Assembly (NCBI GenBank): GCA_017407205.1 | Contig: JAFQXA010000016.1 | Coordinates: 62,001-126,000, forward strand | Source: Clostridia bacterium | GTDB taxonomy: Bacteria; Bacillota; Clostridia; Christensenellales; CAG-138 | Direction of reading: 5' to 3' | DNA length: 64,000 nucleotides | Shown: piece after piece, positions 45,798 to 54,590 of the stretch | Position numbering within the stretch: the stretch's first letter is position 1 | Layout of the letters: each line of letters starts with the position of its first letter | The notes under the pieces: model-generated | Seen by the model: the letters and a program-made list of their open reading frames with translations, nothing else | Told to the model about the DNA's origin: nothing | Database searches by the model: none | Program-made: the position numbers and the translations under genes

Positions 45798-45826
45798 ATC
45801 ATATCCTCCTGAATTTCGAGCAAAAT

Positions 45827-45867
45827 TTGCCTGTATAAATTATAGTTCTTATAAACTCCCATGTCAA
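45827..45867. promoter_or_regulatory. Overlapping divergent promoters (LRR-dockerin and small ORF)
   Basis: Minus strand: TTGACA (45867-45862), 17 bp, TATAAT (45844-45839), a perfect sigma-A consensus for the LRR-dockerin gene. Plus strand: TTGCCT (45827-45832), 17 bp, TATAAA (45850-45855), which could serve the 43-residue ORF at 45931. Confidence 0.75.
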
Positions 45868-45930
45868 ATGAAACAATAGTATATTAAGCCACAATTTGTC
45901 GAAAAACTTTACGGAGAAGGAGAAGCAGAA

Positions 45931-46062
45931 ATGCTTTCGGAATTTGATGCCTGTATAGCTTCATTGCTTTTGAGTAAAAGAAAAAAAGCACAGCACAAAA
46001 ACAAAACGATAACCGTTACAGAAATAAAAAATGCAGTTTTTTCAAGCCTCGTAAACATATAA
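45931..46062 (+). CDS. Small hypothetical protein (43 aa)
   Basis: A 43-residue ORF with AAGGAG 8 bases before its ATG and a plausible promoter 75 bases upstream. The N-terminal part is LSEFDACIASLLLSKRKKA and the C-terminal part is ITVTEIKNAVFSSLVNI, giving a short basic centre. It lies alone between two minus-strand genes; 46063-46123 holds no other feature. Not recognised; could be spurious. Confidence 0.35.
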   Translation: MLSEFDACIASLLLSKRKKAQHKNKTITVTEIKNAVFSSLVNI

Positions 46063-46123
46063 AAATGTTAGGGTACGCAAAATACGCAGTCAAGAAAGAG
46101 GCCTGTCTAAAAAGAAGAAAAGA

Positions 46124-46141
46124 GCACAGCTTTTGCTGTGC
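46124..46141 (-). terminator. Terminator of the acyltransferase gene
   Basis: GCACAGC, loop TTTT, GCTGTGC; a T-rich run (TCTTTTCTTC) follows on the minus strand. Confidence 0.7.
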
Positions 46142-46155
46142 CCTTAACTTTGTAT

Positions 46156-47280
46156 TCAAGCGGATTTTGTTTGCGCTGTTTCAAGCTTTTTCGGGAATTT
46201 CTTTCCAAGTGCAGGCGGGAATATTTTGTCGATTATAAGCTCTGCAAGAAGCGGGAGGGCGACGCCCAAAACTACGGCTGCAAGACCTGCTGCGAGCAAT
46301 ATGATATCGATATAATTCTGAGCAAGACCTGAAGTAAGTTTTTTAAGCACGGGAATGCAAAGTCCCTGATAAAAAACGATGGGGAATTTATGCATAACGA
46401 GTATTGAGAGGGTATGTTTACCGATATAGTCAAGCACCTTGCTTTTCTTGACTGACATACAGATGAATACAAAGCCGATTATGCCAAGGAATGTAGCCGG
46501 ACAAGCTGCCCACATATTGCCGTAGACGCTTCCCAACATGCGGATTTTGAAAAATCCGCCACTTGCACTTATATTGAGTGAAGCAAAGTAAGCACCTGCT
46601 CCCATGATACATACACCTAAAATGAGTGAGGGAATACTTTTAAGCTTTGACATGTATTCCGTTGCACCCGATTGCGTCAACAGATAGCCCAAAAGGAAAA
46701 ATGCAATCATGTGAAGAGCCGCATCAAAATTGAACGGGAGGTAGTGAATATCAAAGACCAGATTGTTTAAAAATCCCCACAATACGGACAATAATATAAA
46801 GGATGAAATTATGATTGCTTTTGATGAGCGTTTTTTAAATTTATCGGTAAGCTTGCCGATGGGGAATGATAAAAGCATTACAATGAACAAGCAGGGCAAG
46901 AACCAGATGGGGGTGTTGGCTGCACAAGTACCTGATAAAAGACGGAGAACCTGATCAAAGAAGCCACCTTCTATAACTCGCTGATCTGCAAGGGCATCTT
47001 TTACGAATACACCGAGGAGGGAGTAGATTACAATGCTCAGAAAGCCAAATATAAGATATGGAACAAGAAGTGTTCTTGCTTTGTTTTTTGCAAAGCCCGA
47101 AAAGCTTTTGTTCATAGTGCTGAACATAACTCCTGACATGAAAAATGTAGCAGGGCTTGCCCATGAATGAAGATAAGCCTGGAAGTTTCCGCTTTGGAAA
47201 GTATGACCGAAAACCATGCAGATCATGGCTACAGCTTTTACGAGGCTTAACCAAAGAAGATGCTTTTTGTTGTCTGCCAT
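46156..47280 (-). CDS. Acyltransferase 3 family membrane protein
   Basis: A protein of about 374 residues with about ten membrane helices. WLSLVKAVAMICMVFGHTFQSG at the N terminus holds the His of acyltransferase-3 proteins, and FFMSGVMFST follows. Members O-acetylate polysaccharides or peptidoglycan, or are uncharacterised. ATG 47280 is the likely start; upstream Shine-Dalgarno is only moderate (AAGGGG, 13 bases). It is divergent from alr. Confidence 0.8.
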   Translation of the reverse strand: MADNKKHLLWLSLVKAVAMICMVFGHTFQSGNFQAYLHSWASPATFFMSGVMFSTMNKSFSGFAKNKARTLLVPYLIFGFLSIVIYSLLGVFVKDALADQRVIEGGFFDQVLRLLSGTCAANTPIWFLPCLFIVMLLSFPIGKLTDKFKKRSSKAIIISSFILLSVLWGFLNNLVFDIHYLPFNFDAALHMIAFFLLGYLLTQSGATEYMSKLKSIPSLILGVCIMGAGAYFASLNISASGGFFKIRMLGSVYGNMWAACPATFLGIIGFVFICMSVKKSKVLDYIGKHTLSILVMHKFPIVFYQGLCIPVLKKLTSGLAQNYIDIILLAAGLAAVVLGVALPLLAELIIDKIFPPALGKKFPKKLETAQTKSA

Positions 47281-47396
47281 TTTTCGTGAAATTCCCCTTT
47301 TCGGTATGATATATAAATACAGATTAAGTATAAATCTCTTTTTTTTCTTTTGCAATATTTCTACATGTTAACTATGTGTGAAGATGGTAGGTTTGA

Positions 47397-47425
47397 TTTA
47401 CAAAGAATATGATAAATGGTATAAT
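47397..47425 (+). promoter_or_regulatory. Promoter of alr
   Basis: TTTACA (47397-47402), 17 bp, TATAAT (47420-47425). Confidence 0.7.
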
Positions 47426-47452
47426 GATTTTTAATGTTTGGAGGAATTTACT

Positions 47453-48592
47453 GTGGACAGAGTTAAAAGCAGTGCGCGTACTTGGGCTGAAATCGACCTT
47501 GACGCAATGAAGCACAATCTTGATATAGCAAAAAATCAGGGCATGAAAGTCATGTGCGTTATAAAGGGCAATGCTTACGGGCATGGCTCAATCGGCTGTG
47601 CAAAGTTTTTGGAAAAAAACGGTGCGGATATGTTTGCGGTGGCTTGCCTTTCCGAGGCTTTGGAGCTTCGTGAGGCAGGAGTCACGCTTGACACACTTGT
47701 GCTTGGATACACTCCGCCGGATTATGCAAGAGTACTTGCCGAAAACAATATAGTGCAGACAATAGTTGATATGGAAGCTGCCAGGGAAATGTCCGATGCC
47801 TGTATAAAAGAGGGTGTAACTGTCAATGTTCATGTAAAGATTGATACAGGTATGTCAAGACTTGGGCTTTTTGCACAGGGGGAGGAAGCTGCACTTTCCG
47901 CTTCAAAGGAAGTTATTGAAATGTATGATTTACCGGGCATTAACATAGTCGGTATGTATACGCATTTCGCAACTGCCGATATGCCGGGCAAGGATGAGTT
48001 TCAGACATGGCAGATGAATAACTTTAAAATAGTTATAGATGAGCTTATAAAGGTCGGCAAACGCCCCAAGGTATGCCATTCGGGTAACAGTGCCTGCATA
48101 ATGAATTATCCCGAAACGTATATTGATATGATTCGCATGGGCATTATGCTCTACGGTATGTATCCCGACAGCAAGCCACGTGAAAACGGTGAGCTCAAGC
48201 CTGCAATGACACTCAAGACAAGGGTTTCACAGGTTCGCGAGCTGCCTCCGGGCTGCCTTATAAGCTATGGCTGCACATACTGTTCAAGGTATCCGATGAC
48301 GGTTGCAACAATTACGGCAGGTTATGCAGACGGATATCCAAGGCGCATGAGCAACCGTGCCTATGTTGTAATAAACGGGGCACGCTGTGAGCAGATAGGC
48401 AGAGTTTGCATGGATATGATGATGGTAAATGTAACAGGCATCGACGTAAAACGCGGTGACGAGGTAATACTCTTTGGTGCAGGCGGCATGAGCTGCGAAG
48501 AGGTTTCACAGATTGTCGGTACTGTCAACTACGAGATAACAAGCCTTGTTCTTCCAAGAGCCGCACGAGTTTATAAAAAGAAAGAAGAATAA
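47453..48592 (+). CDS. alr: Alanine racemase
   Basis: A 379-residue PLP enzyme interconverting L- and D-Ala for peptidoglycan. Lys38 in VIKGNAYGHG holds PLP, and the catalytic Tyr is in LISYGCTYCSRY. IGRVCMDMMMV is also typical. GTG 47453 follows GGAGG by 8 bases; the TTG at 47438 is inside the ribosome site and is not used. It ends at a bidirectional terminator. Confidence 0.92.
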   Translation: MDRVKSSARTWAEIDLDAMKHNLDIAKNQGMKVMCVIKGNAYGHGSIGCAKFLEKNGADMFAVACLSEALELREAGVTLDTLVLGYTPPDYARVLAENNIVQTIVDMEAAREMSDACIKEGVTVNVHVKIDTGMSRLGLFAQGEEAALSASKEVIEMYDLPGINIVGMYTHFATADMPGKDEFQTWQMNNFKIVIDELIKVGKRPKVCHSGNSACIMNYPETYIDMIRMGIMLYGMYPDSKPRENGELKPAMTLKTRVSQVRELPPGCLISYGCTYCSRYPMTVATITAGYADGYPRRMSNRAYVVINGARCEQIGRVCMDMMMVNVTGIDVKRGDEVILFGAGGMSCEEVSQIVGTVNYEITSLVLPRAARVYKKKEE

Positions 48593-48611
48593 AAAATACA
48601 GGAACAATAAG

Positions 48612-48639
48612 AAAAGAACTCCGACTCGGAGTTCTTTTT
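48612..48639. terminator. Bidirectional terminator between alr and rocD
   Basis: AAAAGAACTCCG, loop ACT, CGGAGTTCTTTTT. Confidence 0.9.
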
Positions 48640-48658
48640 GCTGTATTTATACTGATTG

Positions 48659-49852
48659 TTATTCGCTCAATGCCTTTGTTATCTTTTCGATTGCATCGTC
48701 GAGTTCTTCGTATGAGATAGTGATGGGCGGTGCAAAGCGGATTGTGCGTTCATGTGTTTCCTTTGCAAGAACACCGTTGTGAATGAGAGCGTAAACATAA
48801 TCGTTTGCATTGATGTCAAACTCAACACCTATGAGCATACCGCGACCGCGAATGTCAACTATGTGGCTGTTGTTGATTTTCCTGAGAGCGTTCATGAAAT
48901 ATTCGCCCTTTTCCTGTGCCATCTTAGGATAGTCATCACGAACCAGAATCTCCATCGCCTTGATGGAAACTGCACATGAGAGGGGATTTCCGCCAAATGT
49001 TGAGCCGTGTGAGCCGGGAGTGAATACCGAAAGTATGTCACGGTTTGCGGCAACTGCCGAAACAGGCATAACGCCACCGCCGAGTGCCTTGCCGAAAACA
49101 TAGATGTCGGGAACAACATCTTCGTGCTGGCAGGCGAACATCTTACCTGTACGTGCAAAGCCCGTCTGTACTTCGTCGGCTATGAAAAGAACATTGTTCT
49201 TTTTGCAAAGCTCGGATGCCTTTTTGAGGAAACCTGCAGGGGGGATTATAATTCCTGCCTCGCCTTGTATGGGCTCAGCTAAAAATGCAACTGTATTTTC
49301 TGTTACAGCGTTTTCAAGTGCTTCAATATCGCCATAGGGAATAACCTTAAAGCCCGGCGTGAAAGGACCAAAGCCCTTTCTGCAATCGGGATCGGTACTC
49401 ATTGAGATAACGGTGATTGTTCTGCCGTGGAAATTGTTTTCGCAAACTATAATTTCCTGCTTGCCGTCTTCAACGCCCTTTACAAAAGCGCCCCAGCGAC
49501 GGGCCGTTTTAAGTGCAGTTTCAACTGCTTCCGCACCTGTGTTCATGGGGAGGATAAGCTCCTTACCCGAAAGGGCACTCAGACGTTCATAAAATTCACC
49601 AAGCAATTCATTGTGGAAAGCACGTGATGTAAGCGTAACGCTGTCAAGCTGATTTTTGGCAGCTTCGACTATTTCGGGATGCCTGTGGCCGAAGTTTAAA
49701 GCACTGTATGCACTGAGCATATCATAATATTCATTGCCCTCGGGGTCCTTTACCTTGCAGCCGTCAGCCTGACTTATAACAACATTTTTGGGTGCATAGT
49801 TCTGTGCACCGAAACGGTTTGTTTGTTCAATAATTTCTTTTGAAGAAGCCAT
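48659..49852 (-). CDS. rocD: Ornithine aminotransferase
   Basis: A 397-residue class III PLP aminotransferase. Seen: NTGAEAVETALKTARRW, the PLP Lys in IYVFGKALGGGVMPVSAV, FIADEVQTGFARTGK and GSHGSTFGGNPLSCAV. NYAPKNVVISQADGCKVKDPEGNEYYD is close to RocD. It moves the delta-amino group of ornithine to 2-oxoglutarate. Acetylornithine aminotransferase is the less likely alternative. It is monocistronic; no arginine genes lie near. Confidence 0.9.
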   Translation of the reverse strand: MASSKEIIEQTNRFGAQNYAPKNVVISQADGCKVKDPEGNEYYDMLSAYSALNFGHRHPEIVEAAKNQLDSVTLTSRAFHNELLGEFYERLSALSGKELILPMNTGAEAVETALKTARRWGAFVKGVEDGKQEIIVCENNFHGRTITVISMSTDPDCRKGFGPFTPGFKVIPYGDIEALENAVTENTVAFLAEPIQGEAGIIIPPAGFLKKASELCKKNNVLFIADEVQTGFARTGKMFACQHEDVVPDIYVFGKALGGGVMPVSAVAANRDILSVFTPGSHGSTFGGNPLSCAVSIKAMEILVRDDYPKMAQEKGEYFMNALRKINNSHIVDIRGRGMLIGVEFDINANDYVYALIHNGVLAKETHERTIRFAPPITISYEELDDAIEKITKALSE

Positions 49853-49889
49853 ATTGTCCTCCTGTGCATTTTAAAATTACAACTATAAC

Positions 49890-49918
49890 ATTATATATCA
49901 TTTACCTTTATTTTGCAA
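49890..49918 (-). promoter_or_regulatory. Promoter of rocD
   Basis: On the minus strand TTGCAA (49918-49913), 17 bp, TATAAT (49895-49890). Confidence 0.75.
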
Positions 49919-49950
49919 TGATGCAAGATTCTTTGAATGTTCTTAAAAGC

Positions 49951-49978
49951 TTTACAATCAGCACATGATTTATATTAT
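49951..49978 (+). promoter_or_regulatory. Promoter of the ftsK/spoIIIE operon
   Basis: TTTACA (49951-49956), 16 bp, TATTAT (49973-49978). It lies 33 bases beyond the rocD -35. Confidence 0.5.
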
Positions 49979-50020
49979 ATAATTAAGTGTGGCATTATAC
50001 GGTTTTTACGAGGTGAAAAG

Positions 50021-52738
50021 ATGGCTTCAACTAAAAAGAAGACAATAACTGCAAAAAAGAAAACATCTAAAAATACGAATAAAACAGTCAAAAAGGAAGC
50101 ACTTTTGAAGGAACAAAGCAGGCGTGAAATAATAGGCGTTGTGCTTGTGGCTTTAGGCTTGCTTTTGGGCGTTATGCTTTACACTGATGCTGTAAGCACG
50201 CTTGGCGAAGCGGTAAAGAGCCTGTTTTTCGGCATGCTCGGCATGGGAGGTTTTGTCCTCCCCGTTGCTGTGGTTGTGCTCGGCGTAGTCGTAATAGTGA
50301 AATCAAAGAGTGAAATGCGTCCTGCGGTATTTTTGCTTTTGTTGCTCGGTGTTTTGTCAATTCTTTCGATTATGCATATAATCACACGCCCCTATAATGC
50401 ACAAAGCGGAATAAATGTTATTTCATATTACGGTGATGCATATACCTACGGCTATATTGCAAGGCTTGGCGGTGGCATTATGGGCGCATTGCTCGCATAC
50501 CCTGCGCAGGTTTTGGTGGGCGAAGCTTGCTCGTACATAATCTTTACAGCATTTATACTTATCGTACTTCTTGCCGTAACAAAGCTTTCCTTGCGTGATA
50601 CTGCAAGCCGTGTCAAAACAAGCATAAAAAATCACGCGGAAACTTCAAGGATTTCACACGCTGAAGAATATGACTATGACGAGTACGCAGACAGAGAAAT
50701 GACAACCGTAACCTTGGGCGTGCAGGAGGATGGAGGCACTCGCATAATCCGCCAGAAGAAAAAGGCAAAGAATAATAAAAACTCAAAGAGTGACGATACA
50801 TTTGCAATAGACCTTGCAAATAAAGAAGATTCAAAGAAAAAGAAGAATACAGCTTCTAAAAAGAGAATGAATGAGGAAGATGAACAACTTTTAACCATCG
50901 ATTTCTGCAAGGTGGATTCTGAAAATAAAAAGCTCCGTACACGCGAGCAGGAAAACGGCTTCGCGGTCGATATCGACGATGAAAAGGAAGCTCCCAAGAA
51001 AAAGCTGATGCCTAAAAAAGAATATTCAGAAGAAAGAGAAGAACCTGTTTATCAAAGTAATGACTGTCAAAACAGCTATCCTGAAGAAAATGCGGTTGAT
51101 GACGTTGAAGACTTTGATGTTACAATCTATGATCCTCACAGCCGTGAAGCGGTAGAGTTTGAAAGCCCCGTTCAGGATAATGTTGTTCCCATCAGGAAGA
51201 ACACAAGAATAGATACAGAAAAGGTACTCTCTGAAACAGAGAAAGAAATAGAAAATCAGGAAGAATACAGGTATGAACGACCGCCGTTTTCACTTATGAA
51301 AGCTCCCGACAGGACAAAACAGCCTGTTTCGGAGTCACCCGAGGAGCGTGCAAGACTTCTTGAACGCACATTTAAAAGCTTCAACATAGATGCAAAGGTT
51401 ACAAATGTTACGGTAGGTCCTGTTATTACAAGATTTGAACTTCAGCCTGCACAGGGTGTGCGTGTAAACAAGATAACATCGCTCTCAAACGATATAGCAC
51501 TTGCTCTTGCAGCTTCACGCGTAAGAATTGAAGCACCGATTCCCGGCAAGGCAGCTATCGGCATTGAAGTTCCCAATAAGGCAACTGCAACGGTTTATCT
51601 GCGTGAAGTGGTTGAAAACAATGAGTTCTTAAGTGCAAAGTCGCCGATTTCATTTGCACTCGGTAAGGATATTGCAGGCAAGATAGTATTTGCAGACCTT
51701 GGCAAGATGCCCCATCTTTTGATCGCAGGCTCAACGGGCAGCGGTAAGAGCGTATGCATAAATGACATTATTATAAGTATGGCATATAAGGCAACGCCCG
51801 AGGATGTTCGCATGATACTCATTGACCCCAAGGTTGTTGAGCTTAAAATGTTTGCAACAATGCCCCACCTGCTTTTGCCCGTAGTTACGGACCCGAAGAA
51901 GGCAGCAGGCGCTTTGAAGTGGGCTGTTATGGAAATGGACAGACGTTACCAGAAGATGTCGGAGGTCAATGCACGTGACCTTGCAAGATATAATACACTT
52001 GTCGAAAAGGAAGAAAGACTTCCCAAGATAGTGGTTGTTATAGATGAGCTTGCAGACCTTATGATGGTAGCAGCAAAAGATGTTGAAGAATCGATCTGCC
52101 GTATTGCGCAGCTTGGCCGTGCAAGCGGAATTCACCTTATTGTTGCAACACAGCGTCCGTCAACGGATGTTATCACAGGTCTTATCAAGGCTAATATCCC
52201 CTCAAGAATTGCGTTCATGGTATCATCTGCAATAGATTCACGTGTAATTCTTGACTGCAGCGGTGCTGAAAAGTTGCTTGGTAAGGGCGATATGCTCTTC
52301 CATGCAAACGGCTCAAACAAGCCTGTAAGAATACAGGGCGCGTTCATTGACGATGAAGAAGTTGAAAGCATAATGGACTTCTTCGGACAAAACCCGATGA
52401 GCAAAAATGAAATGCTTGATGAGCTTACGGTTGTAAGTGCTTCAGCAGGTGAAGAAGGTGCCATGCAGGGTAACGGTAAGCAGGAGGACGACCTCTTGGG
52501 TGAAGCCGTTAAAATCGTTTTGGACAGCGGACAGGCTTCCATCTCAATGATACAAAGAAGATTGCGTGTCGGTTATGCACGTGCCGCAAGACTTATTGAT
52601 ATCATGGAACAGAAAAAGATAGTAAGCGGCTTTGAAGGAAGCAAACCGAGAAAACTGCTTATAGATTACAGCGACTACGAGCGTATGTTTGGCGGTGGCA
52701 CAGTAACTTCAGACGGTGTGGAGGACGAAATTGATTAA
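50021..52738 (+). CDS. DNA translocase FtsK/SpoIIIE
   Basis: A 905-residue translocase. After a Lys-rich N terminus come four membrane helices (about 38-180), a long charged linker (about 200-440) and the RecA-like motor with Walker A AGSTGSGKSVC near 569 and Walker B IVVVIDELADLMMV. The C-terminal winged helix gamma domain (LRVGYARAARLIDIMEQKKIVSGFEGSKPRK) reads DNA polarity. It pumps chromosomes through division or sporulation septa; in spore formers it is usually SpoIIIE. ATG 50021 has GAGGTGA upstream. Confidence 0.93.
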   Translation: MASTKKKTITAKKKTSKNTNKTVKKEALLKEQSRREIIGVVLVALGLLLGVMLYTDAVSTLGEAVKSLFFGMLGMGGFVLPVAVVVLGVVVIVKSKSEMRPAVFLLLLLGVLSILSIMHIITRPYNAQSGINVISYYGDAYTYGYIARLGGGIMGALLAYPAQVLVGEACSYIIFTAFILIVLLAVTKLSLRDTASRVKTSIKNHAETSRISHAEEYDYDEYADREMTTVTLGVQEDGGTRIIRQKKKAKNNKNSKSDDTFAIDLANKEDSKKKKNTASKKRMNEEDEQLLTIDFCKVDSENKKLRTREQENGFAVDIDDEKEAPKKKLMPKKEYSEEREEPVYQSNDCQNSYPEENAVDDVEDFDVTIYDPHSREAVEFESPVQDNVVPIRKNTRIDTEKVLSETEKEIENQEEYRYERPPFSLMKAPDRTKQPVSESPEERARLLERTFKSFNIDAKVTNVTVGPVITRFELQPAQGVRVNKITSLSNDIALALAASRVRIEAPIPGKAAIGIEVPNKATATVYLREVVENNEFLSAKSPISFALGKDIAGKIVFADLGKMPHLLIAGSTGSGKSVCINDIIISMAYKATPEDVRMILIDPKVVELKMFATMPHLLLPVVTDPKKAAGALKWAVMEMDRRYQKMSEVNARDLARYNTLVEKEERLPKIVVVIDELADLMMVAAKDVEESICRIAQLGRASGIHLIVATQRPSTDVITGLIKANIPSRIAFMVSSAIDSRVILDCSGAEKLLGKGDMLFHANGSNKPVRIQGAFIDDEEVESIMDFFGQNPMSKNEMLDELTVVSASAGEEGAMQGNGKQEDDLLGEAVKIVLDSGQASISMIQRRLRVGYARAARLIDIMEQKKIVSGFEGSKPRKLLIDYSDYERMFGGGTVTSDGVEDEID

Positions 52739-54020
52739 CAAAGTCGGTATGGTGTCGCTTGGTTGCAGTAAGAACAGAGTCGATAGTGAAATTGTGCTCG
52801 GCATACTGAAAAACAACGGCTTTGAGATTACTTCTGATGCAAGCGAGGCCGAAATAATAATAATCAATACTTGCGGTTTTATACTCGATGCCAAGCAGGA
52901 ATCAATAAATACAATTCTTGAAATGGCAGAGTACAAAAAACGTGGAAAATGCTCATTGCTCGTTGTCATGGGCTGTTTAAGCCAGCGTTATGAAGCGGAC
53001 TTGAAAGACGCGCTTCCCGAAGTTGACCTTTTTTGGGGCGTCAAGAATCAGGCAGGGCTTGCAGAGCGTATAAATGAGCTCGCAAAGAAGCATAGCTTTT
53101 GCCCTGAGAATATGCGTATGCTTACAACACCGCCTTACCGTGCATACCTTCGCATTGCGGACGGCTGTGACAATAAGTGCACATACTGTGCAATCCCCTT
53201 AATTCGCGGCTCAAGAGTGAGTTTCCCGATGGATGAAGTGCTTGAAGAAGCAAAACGTCTTGTAAATGGCGGAGTAAAAGAGCTTACCGTAATTGCACAG
53301 GATACATCGGGCTACGGCGTTGATATAAAAGGTGAAAGCCTGCTGCCTGCTTTGCTTGACGAGCTTGCAAAGATAGATGAGCTTAAGTGGATACGAGTGC
53401 TTTACACATACCCCGATACGGTTGACGAAAAGCTTATCGACACAATGATAAGAAATGAAAAGGTAGTAAACTATATCGATATCCCCATTCAGCATATAGA
53501 TGATGATATACTTATAAAGATGAACCGCAGAGGTACGGGCGAGCATATAAGGCGCATCATAGAATATGCAAGGGAAAAAGCGCCCGATTTTATAATCCGT
53601 TCAACGGTTATAGTCGGTTTTCCGACAGAAACTGATGAGCAGTTTAAAAAGCTTGAGGAATTTATTGCAGGCGGTGCGTTTGACCGTCTCGGTGTTTTTA
53701 CATACTCCCCCGAAGATTCAACTCCTGCCGCGCTTATGGATGGACAGATTGATGAGGAAGTAAAAGAAAAGCGACTTCAAAAAATTATGACCTTGCAGCA
53801 AAAGGTATCAAGAAGCTACAATGAAAAGAGAGTTTCAAGCGTTGTTGAAGTTCTCGTTGAGGGCATTGAAAACGGAAGAGCCTACGGCAGATCATATGCA
53901 GAGGCCGCAGAGGTTGACGGCGTTATAATGCTTGATACGGACAAGGTAAAAACAGGTGATTTTGTAAAGGTAAAGATAACAAGAGCATCGGACTATGACC
54001 TTGAGGGCGAAGTTATCTGA
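52731..54020 (+). CDS. rimO: Ribosomal protein S12 methylthiotransferase
   Basis: A 429-residue radical SAM enzyme that adds a methylthio group to Asp of ribosomal protein S12. N-terminal UPF0004 part VGMVSLGCSKNRVDSEIVLG with its Cys, the SAM cluster CDNKCTYC near residues 146-153, and a C-terminal TRAM domain (VLVEGIENGRAYGRSYAEA). The start is TTG 52731: GGAGG lies 6 bases before it inside the end of ftsK, and the start overlaps the ftsK stop. Confidence 0.93.
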   Translation: MINKVGMVSLGCSKNRVDSEIVLGILKNNGFEITSDASEAEIIIINTCGFILDAKQESINTILEMAEYKKRGKCSLLVVMGCLSQRYEADLKDALPEVDLFWGVKNQAGLAERINELAKKHSFCPENMRMLTTPPYRAYLRIADGCDNKCTYCAIPLIRGSRVSFPMDEVLEEAKRLVNGGVKELTVIAQDTSGYGVDIKGESLLPALLDELAKIDELKWIRVLYTYPDTVDEKLIDTMIRNEKVVNYIDIPIQHIDDDILIKMNRRGTGEHIRRIIEYAREKAPDFIIRSTVIVGFPTETDEQFKKLEEFIAGGAFDRLGVFTYSPEDSTPAALMDGQIDEEVKEKRLQKIMTLQQKVSRSYNEKRVSSVVEVLVEGIENGRAYGRSYAEAAEVDGVIMLDTDKVKTGDFVKVKITRASDYDLEGEVI

Positions 54021-54036
54021 GCGTGGAGGAAAGGTT

Positions 54037-54588
54037 ATGAAGGTAAATAAGCTTCCGAATATATTGACCGTAATACGAATGGCACTCATTCCTGTGTTTA
54101 TGCTGTTTTTCTATCTTGATACAGAAAACAGTATGTTTTATGCAGCAGTAATATTTACGGTAGCTTATATAACCGATATGCTTGATGGCATGATTGCAAG
54201 AAAATGTAATGCTGTATCAGACTTTGGCAAGCTCATGGACCCGATTGCCGACAAGCTTTTGAGTATTGCGGCGGTTGTGATGCTTACGGAAGCAGGAATT
54301 TTGTCAGGCATAGTAACATTTATAATAATTGCACGCGAGATAATAATAAGCGGATTCAGGCTCGTTTGGGCGGCAGACGGAAGGGTTGTTGCAGCCGATA
54401 AGCTTGGAAAGCTCAAAACGGTTTTGCAGTTTGCAGGTATACTTTTAATACTCCTTGAAAATCCTGTTTTCAGACTTTGGAATATTCCGATGGACATGAT
54501 AGTAATGTATGCATCGGTCGTAATATCGGTAATTTCATGTGTGAATTATATAGTCAAAAATACGGACAAAAAAGCAGGGAATAAGTAA
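54037..54588 (+). CDS. pgsA: CDP-diacylglycerol-glycerol-3-phosphate 3-phosphatidyltransferase
   Basis: A 183-residue membrane enzyme of the CDP-alcohol phosphatidyltransferase family. The motif D-G-x2-A-R-x(n)-G-x3-D-x3-D is seen as DMLDGMIARKCNAVSDFGKLMDPIADK. It makes phosphatidylglycerol phosphate. GGAGG precedes ATG 54037. This rimO-pgsA-cinA-recA order is classic in Firmicutes. Confidence 0.94.
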   Translation: MKVNKLPNILTVIRMALIPVFMLFFYLDTENSMFYAAVIFTVAYITDMLDGMIARKCNAVSDFGKLMDPIADKLLSIAAVVMLTEAGILSGIVTFIIIAREIIISGFRLVWAADGRVVAADKLGKLKTVLQFAGILLILLENPVFRLWNIPMDMIVMYASVVISVISCVNYIVKNTDKKAGNK

Positions 54589-54590
54589 GA

